This document shows, in pieces, positions 9,383-20,345 of a stretch of 44,174 bases of DNA. The notes below the pieces were generated by a model. That model saw nothing but the letters and a program-made list of their open reading frames with translations. It did no database searches and was not told where the DNA came from. Position 1 is the first letter of the stretch; each line of letters opens with the position of its first letter. Source of the stretch: Halobacteroidaceae bacterium. GTDB lineage: Bacteria > Bacillota > Halanaerobiia > B1SED10-174. Location: positions 1 to 44,174 of the forward strand of contig PWFS01000100.1 of the NCBI GenBank assembly GCA_003554145.1, in the 5' to 3' direction. Made by a program: the position numbers and the translations under genes.

Positions 9383-9967
9383 CTACCCCTTAAGACTTTT
9401 TAGAAAGCTCCATACTTTTTCTCGCCCGGTGGCACTCTGGGCCGAAAAAACTACCAGTTGCTCTTTTTCCAGTCCCGGATCCAGTTCCTGCTTTATATCC
9501 TGTACATGCTTATTCCATTTGCCTTTTTTTATCTTATCCGCCTTGGTGGCCACCAGCAAAAAGGGGATTTCTGCAGCCCGCAACCAATTGAACATTTCCT
9601 GATCCTGCGCTGAGGGCTTATGCCGGATATCCAGGACCTGAATAATACCCTGGAGGTTTTCTGATTCCTGCAGGTACTCCTCGATCATGATCCCCCACCG
9701 ATTCCTCTCCCCCTTAGAAACACGGGCAAAACCATATCCGGGCAGATCTACCAGGACAATCTCATTGCGAATCAGATAAAAAAATATGTTCCGGGTTTTA
9801 CCGGGGGTCCCACTGATCCGGGCCAGTTGATGCCGCCCCGCCAGGCAATTTATCAGGGAGGACTTGCCCACATTTGACCTTCCGGCTAAAGCAACTTCGG
9901 GGCGAGGGCAAAAGGGGTAATCGGTTTTCCGAGCTGCACTCCCCAGTAAACGGGTGCTTTCCGCCAT
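9383..9967 (-). CDS. ysxC: Ribosome biogenesis GTP-binding protein YsxC/EngB
   Basis: PEVALAGRSNVGKSSLIN, GTPGKTRNIFFY, LVDLPGYGFA, ATKADK; directly downstream of lon. Confidence 0.95.
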   Translation of the reverse strand: MAESTRLLGSAARKTDYPFCPRPEVALAGRSNVGKSSLINCLAGRHQLARISGTPGKTRNIFFYLIRNEIVLVDLPGYGFARVSKGERNRWGIMIEEYLQESENLQGIIQVLDIRHKPSAQDQEMFNWLRAAEIPFLLVATKADKIKKGKWNKHVQDIKQELDPGLEKEQLVVFSAQSATGREKVWSFLKSLKG

Positions 9968-12330
9968 TATTCTTCCCTCTTTTCCAGCATAGTCAACACC
10001 TGATCCATGTGTTCCACCAGCTTAATTTCCATTTCCTGCCTGATATCAGCTGGGATTTCCTCCAGTTGGGGCTCATTCTCTCCCGGCAGGACAATTTTCC
10101 GGATACCGCTGCGATGGGCGGCCAGGACCTTGTTCTTAATTCCTCCCACACTTAAAACCCGGCCCCTTAGAGTTAATTCTCCACTTAAAGCCACATCTCC
10201 AGGGATAGCCTGTTCGGCCAGGGCCGAGATCAGGGCCAGGGCAATGGTAATTCCTGCAGAAGGACCATCCTTGGGAACGGCTCCCTGGGGAACGTGAATA
10301 TGCACATCCTTCTTATCATGGAAATCTCCCGGCAGGCCCAGATGTTTCTGCCGGGAGCGGGCATAGCTCATTGCGGCCTGGGCAGATTCTTTCATAACAT
10401 CTCCCAGTTTTCCAGTCAAAATCAGCTCTCCGCTGCCGGGGACAACTGCAACCTCAATATCCAGCAAATCTCCCCCGGTTTCCGTGTAGGCCATGCCCGT
10501 TGCAACTCCAACCCGGGATTGATCCCTTTCTTCTTCCCGACGGTAGAGGGGCGGCCCCAGATAATCCTTTAAATTTTCAGCGGTAATACAGGTTGTATTC
10601 ACATTTTTCTCCACTATAGCCCGGGCTGCTTTACGCATCAGGGCTGCCAGTTTCCTTTCCAGGGTCCGGACTCCTGCTTCGCGGGTATATTCCCGGATCA
10701 GGGCCCGCAGGGCAGCGTCATCAATGGAAAACCGGTTCTCCGAGAGGGCATGCTCCTGGAGCTGCCTGGGGATCAGGTGTCTGCGGGCAATTTCCAGCTT
10801 TTCCTCCATGGTATAACCCGGAAGATGAATTACTTCCATCCGATCCAGGAGCGCGGGGGGAATGGTATGCTCCACATTAGCAGTGGTAATAAACATCACC
10901 CGGGATAGATCAAAGGGCATTTCCAGGTAATGATCGCTAAACTCGTAATTCTGTTCGGGGTCCAGGACTTCCAGCAGAGCAGAAGAAGGATCTCCACGAA
11001 AATCGGTGCTCATTTTATCCACTTCATCCAGCAGAAACAGGGGGTTTTTAACCCCGGCGTTACGCATGGCATTTATTATCCGACCCGGTCGGGATCCCAC
11101 ATAAGTGCGGCGGTGACCACGAATTTCTGCTTCATCCCGAACTCCCCCCAGGGAAATTCGCAAAAACTCCTTCTCCAGAGCCCGGGCTACAGAGCGGGCC
11201 AGGGAGGTTTTTCCCACCCCCGGTGCTCCCACCAGGCAGATAATTGGGCTCTTTAAATCCGGTGAAAGCTGCCTTACAGCCAGGTATTCCAGGATTCTCT
11301 CCTTGACATCCTCCAGGGCATAATGGTCTTCCTCCAGGATTCGATCGGCAATTTCAATATCCAGGCGGTCAGTCCCCTCTTTTTGCCAGGGTAGCTCCAG
11401 GACACAGTCCAGATAATTCCGAACCACAACGGCTTCTGCACTCATGGCCGGCATGTTACCCAGCCTTTCCAGCTCTTTTTCCACTTTTTCCCTTACTTCT
11501 TCGGGTAAAAGAGCCTGCTCCATTTTCTCCCGGTATTCGGCCAGTTCTTCATCATCTTCTTCTTCGCTATCCAGCTCTTCTTTAATGGCTTTCAATTGCT
11601 CCCGTAGATAATATTCTTTTTGGGTTTTCTCCACCTGCTGTTTAATTCGGGATTCAATGCGGCGCTCGGCAGTCAGTATTTCCCGTTCTCTTTCCAGCAG
11701 GTTAAACAGCCGTTCCAGCCGCTCCCGGGCGGATACCGCTTCCAGAATGGATTGCTGCTCCTCAACCTTGAGATTAAGATGGGTGATCAGGATATCGGCC
11801 AGTCGGCCACCTTCTTCAATATTGGAAATGGTCATCATTACCTCGTGGGGAATTCGTTTACTGTTTTTGACAATATCCTCGAAGTAGTCGGTGACCAAAC
11901 GCATCAGAGCTTCCATGTCATCGCCTGTTTCTTCAATGTCTTCGATACGACTGACCTCGACCTCGAATAGTTCTTCCTGATCATCTATGGTTTCAATCCG
12001 GGCCCGCTGCAAACCCTCGATAATTATTTTTATGGAGCCATCGGGCAACTTAATCAGCTGTTTAATCTCGGCTACAGTTCCCGCCCTGAAAATATCGTCC
12101 GGTTCCGGCTCATCTACTCCTTCATTTTTCTGGGCAGCAAGCATAATCAGCTTGTTTTCCACCATGGATTTTTCCAGGGCAGCCATGGAACGGGGGCGCC
12201 CGACCATAAGGGGAATAACCATATTAGGAAAAACCACTACCCCGCGCAGGGGCAGCAGCGGCATTTTCTCCTTTTCTGACCCGCTCTGCAATTCCTCTTT
12301 AATTCCTTCATTTTCCGACAAAAACTCCAC
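9967..12330 (-). CDS. lon: ATP-dependent protease Lon
   Basis: LPLRGVVVFPNMVIPL N-domain; GAPGVGKTSLARSVARAL; KDGPSAGITIALALISAL Ser-Lys protease domain. Confidence 0.98.
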   Translation of the reverse strand: MEFLSENEGIKEELQSGSEKEKMPLLPLRGVVVFPNMVIPLMVGRPRSMAALEKSMVENKLIMLAAQKNEGVDEPEPDDIFRAGTVAEIKQLIKLPDGSIKIIIEGLQRARIETIDDQEELFEVEVSRIEDIEETGDDMEALMRLVTDYFEDIVKNSKRIPHEVMMTISNIEEGGRLADILITHLNLKVEEQQSILEAVSARERLERLFNLLEREREILTAERRIESRIKQQVEKTQKEYYLREQLKAIKEELDSEEEDDEELAEYREKMEQALLPEEVREKVEKELERLGNMPAMSAEAVVVRNYLDCVLELPWQKEGTDRLDIEIADRILEEDHYALEDVKERILEYLAVRQLSPDLKSPIICLVGAPGVGKTSLARSVARALEKEFLRISLGGVRDEAEIRGHRRTYVGSRPGRIINAMRNAGVKNPLFLLDEVDKMSTDFRGDPSSALLEVLDPEQNYEFSDHYLEMPFDLSRVMFITTANVEHTIPPALLDRMEVIHLPGYTMEEKLEIARRHLIPRQLQEHALSENRFSIDDAALRALIREYTREAGVRTLERKLAALMRKAARAIVEKNVNTTCITAENLKDYLGPPLYRREEERDQSRVGVATGMAYTETGGDLLDIEVAVVPGSGELILTGKLGDVMKESAQAAMSYARSRQKHLGLPGDFHDKKDVHIHVPQGAVPKDGPSAGITIALALISALAEQAIPGDVALSGELTLRGRVLSVGGIKNKVLAAHRSGIRKIVLPGENEPQLEEIPADIRQEMEIKLVEHMDQVLTMLEKREE

Positions 12331-12408
12331 CTCCTATTAAACTTACCCTTATGTAATTCTGCTGTTCCCCAATAAATCCTGCATATTATTTCCGGAGGAG
12401 GGTTCACC

Positions 12409-13221
12409 TTGATCCCGATCATGCTGATTTTTTTTCTCCTGATATCTTTTCCAGTTTCCGCTATTGATCCCAGCCAGTCGGTGGTTACAGTTCAGAGCCG
12501 CCAGGGGCAGGGAACTGGGTTTTTCATCAATTCCCGGGGTTTTTTACTCACCAATGAGCATGTCACCGGAGGACAGGCCCAGGTAGACATTCAAACTGCC
12601 ACCGGAGAATATTTTAAGGGGACTCTCTACTATTTTGATTCCCACCTGGATCTGGCCCTTTATCGCATTGATGCCATTAATACCCCGGCTCTACCCCTGG
12701 ACACCTCGGGGAAAATACCGGAGGGAGAAGAGGTTTACAGTATAGGTTCCCCCCTGGGGGTTGAGCAGTATGAAAACAGCGGAATTCTCCGGGACACCGT
12801 TACCCGGCAAAATCAGAGTTATCTGCGGGTAGCAATGAAATCGTTCCCCGGCATCAGCGGCAGTCCTCTTTTTACCGATGAAGGTCAGGTAATCGGAGTC
12901 AACACTCTCTCCAGCGGAGATTACACCCTGGCCCTTCCGATAGAGGAAGCGGTAGGATTTTTGAAAGCCCGGGGAGTTGAATTCATTGCCACCGATTTGC
13001 AGAAGTTAAGTCCTGCAGCAACTAAACCCCCCCGCCAGATAACCTGGGAAAGATTTGGGAGTTATCTCCTCCTCTGGAACTTCATCCTATTCCTCCTCCA
13101 TATCGGCCTGGGTATTTATAATTTTCGGGTTCGCCGGGGCCTTTTTCAACCCCATTATTCTGATGGAGATCCCGTAGAGGAAGAGGATCAGGAAGATGAT
13201 TCTTACACTCCCCCCCGCTAA
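12409..13221 (+). CDS. Secreted or membrane trypsin-like serine protease (S1 family, no PDZ visible), TTG start
   Basis: Signal peptide; GTGFFINSRGFLLTNEHV (His), HLDLALYRI (Asp), FPGISGSPLF (Ser); C-terminal TM helix. Confidence 0.85.
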   Translation: MIPIMLIFFLLISFPVSAIDPSQSVVTVQSRQGQGTGFFINSRGFLLTNEHVTGGQAQVDIQTATGEYFKGTLYYFDSHLDLALYRIDAINTPALPLDTSGKIPEGEEVYSIGSPLGVEQYENSGILRDTVTRQNQSYLRVAMKSFPGISGSPLFTDEGQVIGVNTLSSGDYTLALPIEEAVGFLKARGVEFIATDLQKLSPAATKPPRQITWERFGSYLLLWNFILFLLHIGLGIYNFRVRRGLFQPHYSDGDPVEEEDQEDDSYTPPR

Positions 13222-13238
13222 CCCCCTCCCCCGGACTC

Positions 13239-13276
13239 AAAAAGGCCCTGCCGGTTATGTCGGCCAGGGCCTTTTT
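13239..13276. terminator. Bidirectional terminator between the convergent protease gene and clpX
   Basis: aaaaaggccctgccg-gttatgt-cggccagggccttttt. Confidence 0.8.
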
Positions 13277-13281
13277 CCTTC

Positions 13282-14532
13282 CTATGCAGTTTCACTTTTC
13301 CTGCAGATTTTTTCAATCTGAGGTTGGGCGTTTTTGCTTATTACCTCGCCGGTAATCCGGACCCGCTGCACATCTTTCTGGGAGGGGATATCATACATGA
13401 TATCCAGGATGGCTTTCTCAACTATGCTCCGCAAACCCCGGGCCCCGATGTTTCTTTTAATCGCCAGTCTGGCAATTTCCTGTAGGGCTTCATCGGTAAA
13501 TTCCAGGGCTACATCGTCCAGTTCAAAAAACTTGATATATTGTTTGACCAGTGCATTACGGGGTTCGGTAAGGATGCGCACCAGGTCTTCCCGGGCCAGG
13601 GCTTCCAGGGTTACCACGACTGGAAGACGACCGATGAATTCGGGAATTAGCCCGTAATTGAGCAGATCCTGGGGTAAAACCTCCTCGAGAATTTCACCTA
13701 TACCCCGTTCCTGGGCTTTCCGAATGTCTGCACCAAAGCCCATAACCTTGCTGCCGGTGCGGTTCTTTATTATTTTCTCCAGGCCATCAAAAGCTCCACC
13801 ACAGATAAAAAGAATATTGGTGGTGTCCAGTTGGATAAATTCCTGATGGGGATGTTTGCGCCCTCCCTGGGGCGGGACTGAAGCCACTGTCCCCTCCAGG
13901 ATTTTCAGGAGGGCCTGCTGCACTCCTTCTCCTGATACATCCCGGGTAATGGAGGGATTTTCTGATTTACGGGCAATTTTATCTATTTCATCAATATAGA
14001 TAATCCCTTTTTCCGCTTTTTCCACATCATAATCCGCAGCCTGGATCAACTTCAAAAGAATGTTTTCCACATCCTCCCCCACATAACCCGCTTCAGTCAG
14101 GGAGGTGGCATCAGCCAGGGCAAAGGGGACATCCAGAATACGGGCCAGGGTCTGGGCCAGGAGAGTTTTTCCGCAGCCAGTGGGCCCGATCATCAGGATA
14201 TTACTTTTTTGCAACTCTACTTCGTCTACTTTCATTCCACTTTTGACCCGCTTGTAATGATTGTAGACGGCGACGGCCAGAGACTTTTTGGCCTGCTCCT
14301 GACCAATAACATACTGGTCCAGGATATTATTTATCTCCTGGGGTTTGGGTACCTTCTCCGTCCTGAAATCAAATTCATCTGCCAGTTCTTCTTCAATTAT
14401 TTCATTGCAGAGCTCAATGCACTCATCACAGATATAAACACCCGGTCCGGCCACCAGCTTTTTTACCTGATCCTGCATCTTGCCACAAAAAGAACATTTC
14501 AACTGTCCCTTATCGTCTCCGCGTTTGGGCAT
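13282..14532 (-). CDS. clpX: ATP-dependent Clp protease ATP-binding subunit ClpX
   Basis: Zinc finger CSFCGK...[33 protein letters not shown]. Confidence 0.98.
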   Translation of the reverse strand: MPKRGDDKGQLKCSFCGKMQDQVKKLVAGPGVYICDECIELCNEIIEEELADEFDFRTEKVPKPQEINNILDQYVIGQEQAKKSLAVAVYNHYKRVKSGMKVDEVELQKSNILMIGPTGCGKTLLAQTLARILDVPFALADATSLTEAGYVGEDVENILLKLIQAADYDVEKAEKGIIYIDEIDKIARKSENPSITRDVSGEGVQQALLKILEGTVASVPPQGGRKHPHQEFIQLDTTNILFICGGAFDGLEKIIKNRTGSKVMGFGADIRKAQERGIGEILEEVLPQDLLNYGLIPEFIGRLPVVVTLEALAREDLVRILTEPRNALVKQYIKFFELDDVALEFTDEALQEIARLAIKRNIGARGLRSIVEKAILDIMYDIPSQKDVQRVRITGEVISKNAQPQIEKICRKSETA

Positions 14533-14563
14533 TTAAAATCACCTCTTTAAAAAACTACCCTCT

Positions 14564-15157
14564 CTATCCTCTCTCGTCCTGCCGCCTGATTACCCGGTCA
14601 ATAATACCGTAATTCAGGGCCTCCTCCGAGGACATGAAAAAATCACGATCCACATCTTTATTGATTCTTTCCAGGGCTTGACCGGTATGATTGGATAGGA
14701 CCTCATTTAATTCTTCTCTCAGCCGTATAATCTCCCGGGCATGAATTTCAATATCTGCAGCCTGCCCCCGGGCTCCCCCGGTGGGCTGATGAATCATAAT
14801 CCGGGAAAAGGGCAGGGCATAACGCTTACCCCTGGTTCCCGCGGCTAAAAGCAGGGCTCCCATACTGGCAGCCATACCCACACACAAAGTTGATACATCG
14901 GGCTTAATATATTGCATGGTATCATATATGGCCAGGCCAGAATAAATTGACCCCCCAGGGCTGTTGATATAGAACATTATATCCTTATCCGGATCATCCG
15001 CTTCCAGAAAAAGCATCTGGGCAATTACCAGGTTGGCGGTAACATCATTGACCTCCTGCCCCAGAAAAACAATTCGATCCTTTAAAAGTCGGGAATAAAT
15101 ATCATAGGAACGTTCACCCCTGCTGGTCTGCTCAACAACAATGGGCACTAAAGCCAT
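14564..15157 (-). CDS. clpP: ATP-dependent Clp protease proteolytic subunit ClpP
   Basis: [61 protein letters not shown]. Confidence 0.98.
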   Translation of the reverse strand: MALVPIVVEQTSRGERSYDIYSRLLKDRIVFLGQEVNDVTANLVIAQMLFLEADDPDKDIMFYINSPGGSIYSGLAIYDTMQYIKPDVSTLCVGMAASMGALLLAAGTRGKRYALPFSRIMIHQPTGGARGQAADIEIHAREIIRLREELNEVLSNHTGQALERINKDVDRDFFMSSEEALNYGIIDRVIRRQDERG

Positions 15158-15179
15158 TGGCCTATCACTCCTTTAATAC

Positions 15180-16541
15180 TTAATCTGCTTGCTCCTCCTG
15201 CTGTTCCTCCTGATTTTCATCGTTTTCTTCAGGCTGTTCCTCTTCTTTTCTTTTTATATTCTCTTCCCAGAGAAAATCGAGAACTTTTTTCCTGACAATT
15301 TCATTTTCCAGCATCCGATCATAACCCTGGGCTTTCATAATTATTTTAAATTGCTCGGGGTCATTGCCGCTTTCAGTGGCAATTTCCTCCATTCTCTTTT
15401 CCACTTCTTCTTCACTGGCAGTAAAACCTTCTTTTTCAGCAACGGCATCGATAATCAACCTGTTGCGCACCTGTTTTTCCGCATAGGGCCGGTTCTCTTC
15501 CATCCATTCTTCTTTGCTCGTCCCGTTCATCTGCAGATAATCCTCGAATTCCAATCCTTTTTCCTTTAAGTTGGCTGCTGTTTCCTGGAACATTTCCTCC
15601 ATTCGCTGTTCAATTAGCTTGTCCGGAATATCAACTTCAACCTGATTGGCAATGGCATCCATTACTTCGTTTTCAAACTTAAACCTGCTTTGCTCCTCCG
15701 CTTCTTTACGCATACTTTCCTCCAGCTTTTCTTTCAACTGCTCCAGGCTTTCATAATCGCCAAGGGTCTGAGCCAGTTCGTCATCCAGGGGAGGTAATTC
15801 GTGTTCTTTAATTTCCTTGACCATTACCTTGAAGGTAACTTCCTGTCCGGCCAGGGTTTCTTCCTGATAATCTTCGGGAAAGGTTACTTCTATTTCTTTT
15901 TCTTCTCCTACCCGGGCCCCAATAAGTTTTTCCTCGAAACCGGGAATGAAGGTGCCGGTTCCAATACCCAGGGTAATATCTTCACCCTGTCCTCCTTCAA
16001 AGGGTTCTCCCTCCAGGAAACCTTCAAAATCAATTACCACGAAATCGCCATCCTTAACTTCCTCCCGCTCCGAACTGACCAGGGTAGCCTGCTGTTCCTG
16101 AAATTTCCGGAGGGCCTGCTCAATATCTTCGGGGTCGATGGAAATTTCTTCCCGTTCTATATCCAGGCCGGTGTACTGACCCAGCTCCACTTCAGGATCC
16201 ACCTCCACCTTAACCTGCAGGCGGGCGGGCTCTCCCTTTTCAAAATGAATTTCTTCTACACTTGGTTTATCAATGGGCTCTAATCCCTGTTCCTGTATGG
16301 CTGCTCCCAGAACTTCCGGCAGCATTATTTCTATAGCATCCTGGTACAGAACTTCTTTACCCAGGCGCGCTTCCAGAACCTGGCGGGGTACCTTGCCCTT
16401 GCGGAAACCCGGCATTTTAACCTCCTGAACCACTTTGCGGTAGGCTTTATCCAGGGCTTCATCAACCTTTTCCTTATCCACTTCTATATCCAGGCGGATA
16501 TTATTGCCCTCCAGCTTTTCCATTTCTACTTTCATCCCCAA
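15180..16541 (-). CDS. tig: Trigger factor
   Basis: MPGFRKGKVPRQVLEARLGKEVLYQDA ribosome-binding signature; FKBP-like middle domain; position upstream of clpP-clpX. Confidence 0.97.
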   Translation of the reverse strand: MGMKVEMEKLEGNNIRLDIEVDKEKVDEALDKAYRKVVQEVKMPGFRKGKVPRQVLEARLGKEVLYQDAIEIMLPEVLGAAIQEQGLEPIDKPSVEEIHFEKGEPARLQVKVEVDPEVELGQYTGLDIEREEISIDPEDIEQALRKFQEQQATLVSSEREEVKDGDFVVIDFEGFLEGEPFEGGQGEDITLGIGTGTFIPGFEEKLIGARVGEEKEIEVTFPEDYQEETLAGQEVTFKVMVKEIKEHELPPLDDELAQTLGDYESLEQLKEKLEESMRKEAEEQSRFKFENEVMDAIANQVEVDIPDKLIEQRMEEMFQETAANLKEKGLEFEDYLQMNGTSKEEWMEENRPYAEKQVRNRLIIDAVAEKEGFTASEEEVEKRMEEIATESGNDPEQFKIIMKAQGYDRMLENEIVRKKVLDFLWEENIKRKEEEQPEENDENQEEQQEEQAD

Positions 16542-16657
16542 CCTCCTAATACTTTCATTTTTATATTATCATACAATTCCCCGCAGGGAAATACCTACGG
16601 GGATTGGAGTCTAACTGTATTTTAACAGAAAGCATTACTTATTGCAAGAATTAACCC

Positions 16658-17215
16658 TCAATCACCGGCCCGGTCAATAAAGGCGAACTCAGACCAGGGC
16701 TTACGGGGTGGCCTGTTTAATTCCCCTTCCAGGTCCTGTCCCTCCAGGTAATCTTCCGGTCGGGAGGCCTGCCGCCCAACAATAACCAGGGTAATCAGGC
16801 GCATATCCGGGTCAATACCCATGGCTTCCCGGGCCCGCTCTTCATTAAACCCGGCAATGGGGTGAGCCACCAGATCCATGGTTGTGGCCTGCAGCTGCAG
16901 AAAGGCAGTGGCCATCCCGGTATCAAAAAGATAATAGTCCCGACCCTTAATCCTACAGTCCAGTTCTTTTTTACTGTAAACACCGATTATCATTGAAGCA
17001 TTCTGGGCCCAGGCATTACCACGGGCCAGGGCTTTTTTAACCTCTTGCAATTCCTGAGAACCATAAACAAAAACATATCTCCAGGGTTGATTATTAAAAC
17101 ATGACGGTGCCATGGCGGCCGTTTCTGCCAGCTGCCGCACCATATCCTCTGTAATCTGAACCGGTTCCAGGGCCCGATAGGCCCGCCGTCGGGATACCAC
17201 TTCCTGAAATTTCAT
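16658..17215 (-). CDS. Nitroreductase family protein
   Basis: VVSRRRAYRALEPVQITEDMVRQLAETAAMAPSCFNNQPWRYVFV. Confidence 0.9.
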   Translation of the reverse strand: MKFQEVVSRRRAYRALEPVQITEDMVRQLAETAAMAPSCFNNQPWRYVFVYGSQELQEVKKALARGNAWAQNASMIIGVYSKKELDCRIKGRDYYLFDTGMATAFLQLQATTMDLVAHPIAGFNEERAREAMGIDPDMRLITLVIVGRQASRPEDYLEGQDLEGELNRPPRKPWSEFAFIDRAGD

Positions 17216-17314
17216 GACCGTTCACCCCCGGAAAAAGGATTTCTGATGTCTGCAGTTCCTCTTTTTTATCCTGCAGAAAATCAGGCTTTACTATTTTGTT
17301 CACCATTAAAACGG

Positions 17315-18532
17315 CTATTCCTGCCTGCCTTTGACTTCCCGGATGCCTGCAGCCCCCAGTAGAGTAAATTCCCTGATCAACTCTTCATAATGCCCCGGAA
17401 CCAGAAGGTGATGATTGCCCAGGGGGTTTTCCAGGAAATAGGAGGGGGATTTTTCCATTTTTACCCGGACCTGGGTCCGGCAGAGACCCGGTTCCTCCAG
17501 GCTCTTAATTATTTCTCCCTGGGTCACAAAAAATTCCCTGCCATCAGCCCCCAGTTTAAAAATTGTGACGGGCCCCGCAGGCAAATGGCCCCGCAGGGCA
17601 ATTCCCAGGCCGCTCTCAAAATGGGTGTGCACGGAATAATCGGTGGTCAGGGCCAGGGGAACAGTGCAGTGGGCCAGGACCACTTCATTGTTTTCCGGAT
17701 CCACCCGGGCCGGATTGGCCATGAAAGAAGGCTGTCCGGTCAGAACCCGTAAAATGGCCATAGAAATCAGAGCCGGGACATCCCCTTCGCATCCCCCCAC
17801 CAGGCCCTGATCATTGAGAATACTCAGGCCCAAACAACCCGTATTATTGCGGGAAGAAAGAAGATCAAAGCAGCGCAGGGTTAAACCCTGCAGCCTGTAC
17901 TTTTCTATTAGACCCCGTAGCCCCGCATATATCCGCAGGGCTCCCTCCCGATCTTCCCGGGAAAAACCTTCCAGGTTGATTTTTGTCTCAGGAATATCCC
18001 CTTCTTCAATATATTTTTCCAGTTCCTCCAGGTCAACATCAACCATTTCTATGCCCCAGGCACTGTATATTCGTTCTTTTTCCATATTGCTGCCAATTAA
18101 CCAGTCTGAAGGGGCGCCGACAATGCCCAGGCGCCAGCCGGATAATTCCTGTATAGCCTGGCTGGCCTTAGCTATTCGCTCCAGGCGTCGGGCTAAAGAT
18201 GGGGTTGATCCGTGCAGCACCTCTGCTTTAAGGCCCCTGCTCCGCAAAAAAGTTAATACTTCCAGGGCTGCCGACAGGGCATTAAAGTGCTCCCCCGCCA
18301 GGAGAAAATAGGGGGGATCCAGGTCCAGCAGAGCTTCCTTTATTATATTTTCTGTTCCCCCCGACTGGACCAGAACCAGGCTGGGTTCAGGATAATCTAT
18401 CCTGTCATCTTCAACCGGGATCAACTGCGGCCCCCCGGCTTTTTTTATGCCCTCCAAAAATTTCCTGGTTTCCCTTTCAATTTCTGCAGTGTTCTGGCCG
18501 GGAACAGCAAAAAACAGGGCTTTCAATTCCAT
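17315..18532 (-). CDS. L-fucose/L-arabinose isomerase-like family protein
   Basis: GCEGDVPALISMAILRVLTGQPSFMANPARVD...VVLAHCTVPL...HFESGLGIALRG resembles a fucose isomerase C-terminal domain; start moved to ATG 18532 (MELKALFF), preceded by aaaggagagaag. Confidence 0.65.
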   Translation of the reverse strand: MELKALFFAVPGQNTAEIERETRKFLEGIKKAGGPQLIPVEDDRIDYPEPSLVLVQSGGTENIIKEALLDLDPPYFLLAGEHFNALSAALEVLTFLRSRGLKAEVLHGSTPSLARRLERIAKASQAIQELSGWRLGIVGAPSDWLIGSNMEKERIYSAWGIEMVDVDLEELEKYIEEGDIPETKINLEGFSREDREGALRIYAGLRGLIEKYRLQGLTLRCFDLLSSRNNTGCLGLSILNDQGLVGGCEGDVPALISMAILRVLTGQPSFMANPARVDPENNEVVLAHCTVPLALTTDYSVHTHFESGLGIALRGHLPAGPVTIFKLGADGREFFVTQGEIIKSLEEPGLCRTQVRVKMEKSPSYFLENPLGNHHLLVPGHYEELIREFTLLGAAGIREVKGRQE

Positions 18533-18551
18533 TACGGCTTCTCTCCTTTTT

Positions 18552-19334
18552 TCAGGTTCCTCCTTTGCAGGGACCTGCTGTATTGCCTTCCTGTTTTCCA
18601 ATTGTAAAGCCGCACATTTTCATCTGCCTCAGGATTTCTTCTTCAGCCAGGAGCCACTGTCCCCATTTCCGGGAAATGTGCTCGGTCCAGCTGTAATTTT
18701 CCAGGGTATACTTTTCCTCCCGTTCACCCTCCAGCCTGATCATTGCTCCCAGCTGTTGATAGTAATTCTGCTCCAGGTAACCCTGATCCATTATCTCCGC
18801 TGCCCTTTGAACCTGTTCCGGGTTGAGCTCCGGATACCGGTCTTCAAACAGAACAAAATCCAGGGGATAACGGGGCCGGGGCGGGGGATCTTCTCGGGGA
18901 TAGCCCATCAGCAGCTGAACAATGGGAAATACCCGCAGGGGGAGCTCATAGTCCTGCCTGATTTTTTGGGCCTGATAGGGGGCCTGCCCCAGAAAACAGG
19001 TACCCAGTCCCAGAGATTCTGCTGCGGTCACCATCTGCCCTGCCGCCAGAATGGCATCCTGAATAGCAAAAAGCAGCAGGGCCAGATCACTACTGACCAC
19101 TTTCCAGCCCCGATAATCCATAATTTTCTCCAGCTTATGGATATCAGCACAGATGGTAAATAAAAGGGGGGCATCAAAGGGATGGGGGCCTTCCCGGGAC
19201 AGGAGAATGCTATAGAGCTGTGAAGCAAAGGGGGCCTGCTGTCCCGCCCGAACAATTTTTTCAATTAATTCCGGGGCTGGTTCCCTTTCTTCATAGCGCC
19301 GGATGGAGCGGCGCTGCATCAGTTTATCCAGCAC
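18552..19334 (-). CDS. Nitroreductase family protein
   Basis: MLDKLMQRRSIRRYEEREPAPELIEKIVRAGQQAPFASQLYSILL; AAESLGLGTCFLG. Confidence 0.85.
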   Translation of the reverse strand: MLDKLMQRRSIRRYEEREPAPELIEKIVRAGQQAPFASQLYSILLSREGPHPFDAPLLFTICADIHKLEKIMDYRGWKVVSSDLALLLFAIQDAILAAGQMVTAAESLGLGTCFLGQAPYQAQKIRQDYELPLRVFPIVQLLMGYPREDPPPRPRYPLDFVLFEDRYPELNPEQVQRAAEIMDQGYLEQNYYQQLGAMIRLEGEREEKYTLENYSWTEHISRKWGQWLLAEEEILRQMKMCGFTIGKQEGNTAGPCKGGT

Positions 19335-19485
19335 AGTATCACCTCTTTTAGGGGAAGAAAACTTTTCCTTCCCCCACTATAGTCCACCTATTACTTCCAG
19401 GCTGCCAATATTTTCCCGGCACGAGAAAGGTATAATTATTGGCTGTTCGCAATCCTTCAAAAAATTACTTCCTGAACTCCTCAAC

Positions 19486-20325
19486 CTACCATTCCATTTT
19501 GAAAAAATTACCTTCCCGTTCCTTGAGAGCAGTTTTTTCCTCCAGGGTTTTCATTTTTTCCCCATCAAAACCCTGGAATTCACTGCAGAAAGCGGCATTG
19601 GCTTCCAGCTCTTCCAGGCTGGAGGTGCCGACAATTATGGTGCTGACCGGCAGGCTCAGAACATATCCCAGGGCTTCCTCTGGAGTTTTCAGGCCGCCCT
19701 GACCCAGAATCCGCCCTACAGCCAGAACTTTCATTCCAATTATCCCCATATTTTTCTCCCGGGCCTGCTCCAGAACACCATCCTTAAAAGATGCCCGGTG
19801 GGGATCGGCAGCATTTAAGGCCATCAATACACAATCAAACTCAAAATTGTCAATGGCCCGGCGCAGAACAACTGGATCCTTGTGGCCGGTTACTCCTATA
19901 TTTTTGATTACCCCCTCTTCTCTGAGTTTTTGCAGGGCCATTAAAGCTCCGGCCGGACCCAGAATCTCATTTAGCTCAATGTTGCGCCGGATATTATGCA
20001 GTTGGTATAGATCCAGATAATCAGTCTGCAGTCGGTTCAGGCTTTCTTCAATTAAGCGCATGGTCCCCTCGTAACTTCGCTCATGGGTTTTGGAAGCCAG
20101 AAAGGCTTCACTGCGCCTTCGGGCCATTACCCGCCCCAGATTTTCTTCGCTGCCTCCCTCTCCATAAACTGGAGAGGTGTCAATATAGTTAATTCCCAGG
20201 TCCAGAGCCCGGTTCACTATTTCCTCAGCTTTTTCCGGGTTTTCTCTTTTTTCAACAGCGGCCTCCCCCCCGAGACCCAGAATACTCACCTTAAAACCCG
20301 TTTCTCCCAGCTTGCGATATTGCAT
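19486..20325 (-). CDS. Aldo/keto reductase
   Basis: MQYRKLGETGFKVSILGLGG; ALDLGINYIDTSPVYGEGGSEENLG; DYLDLYQLHN; GTSSLEELEAN. Confidence 0.95.
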   Translation of the reverse strand: MQYRKLGETGFKVSILGLGGEAAVEKRENPEKAEEIVNRALDLGINYIDTSPVYGEGGSEENLGRVMARRRSEAFLASKTHERSYEGTMRLIEESLNRLQTDYLDLYQLHNIRRNIELNEILGPAGALMALQKLREEGVIKNIGVTGHKDPVVLRRAIDNFEFDCVLMALNAADPHRASFKDGVLEQAREKNMGIIGMKVLAVGRILGQGGLKTPEEALGYVLSLPVSTIIVGTSSLEELEANAAFCSEFQGFDGEKMKTLEEKTALKEREGNFFKMEW

Positions 20326-20345
20326 GAAAATCCCTCCCCGTTTTT

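Noticed and set aside
11520-16540. Repetitive cttctt/ttcc-rich tracts in lon and tig on the plus strand
   Set aside because: They are reverse complements of acidic (Glu/Asp-rich) coding stretches, not independent repeats.
16574-16605. Hairpin ttccccgcaggg...acctacgggga between the nitroreductase and tig
   Set aside because: Stem has a mismatch and no good T run on either strand; not supported enough to call a terminator.
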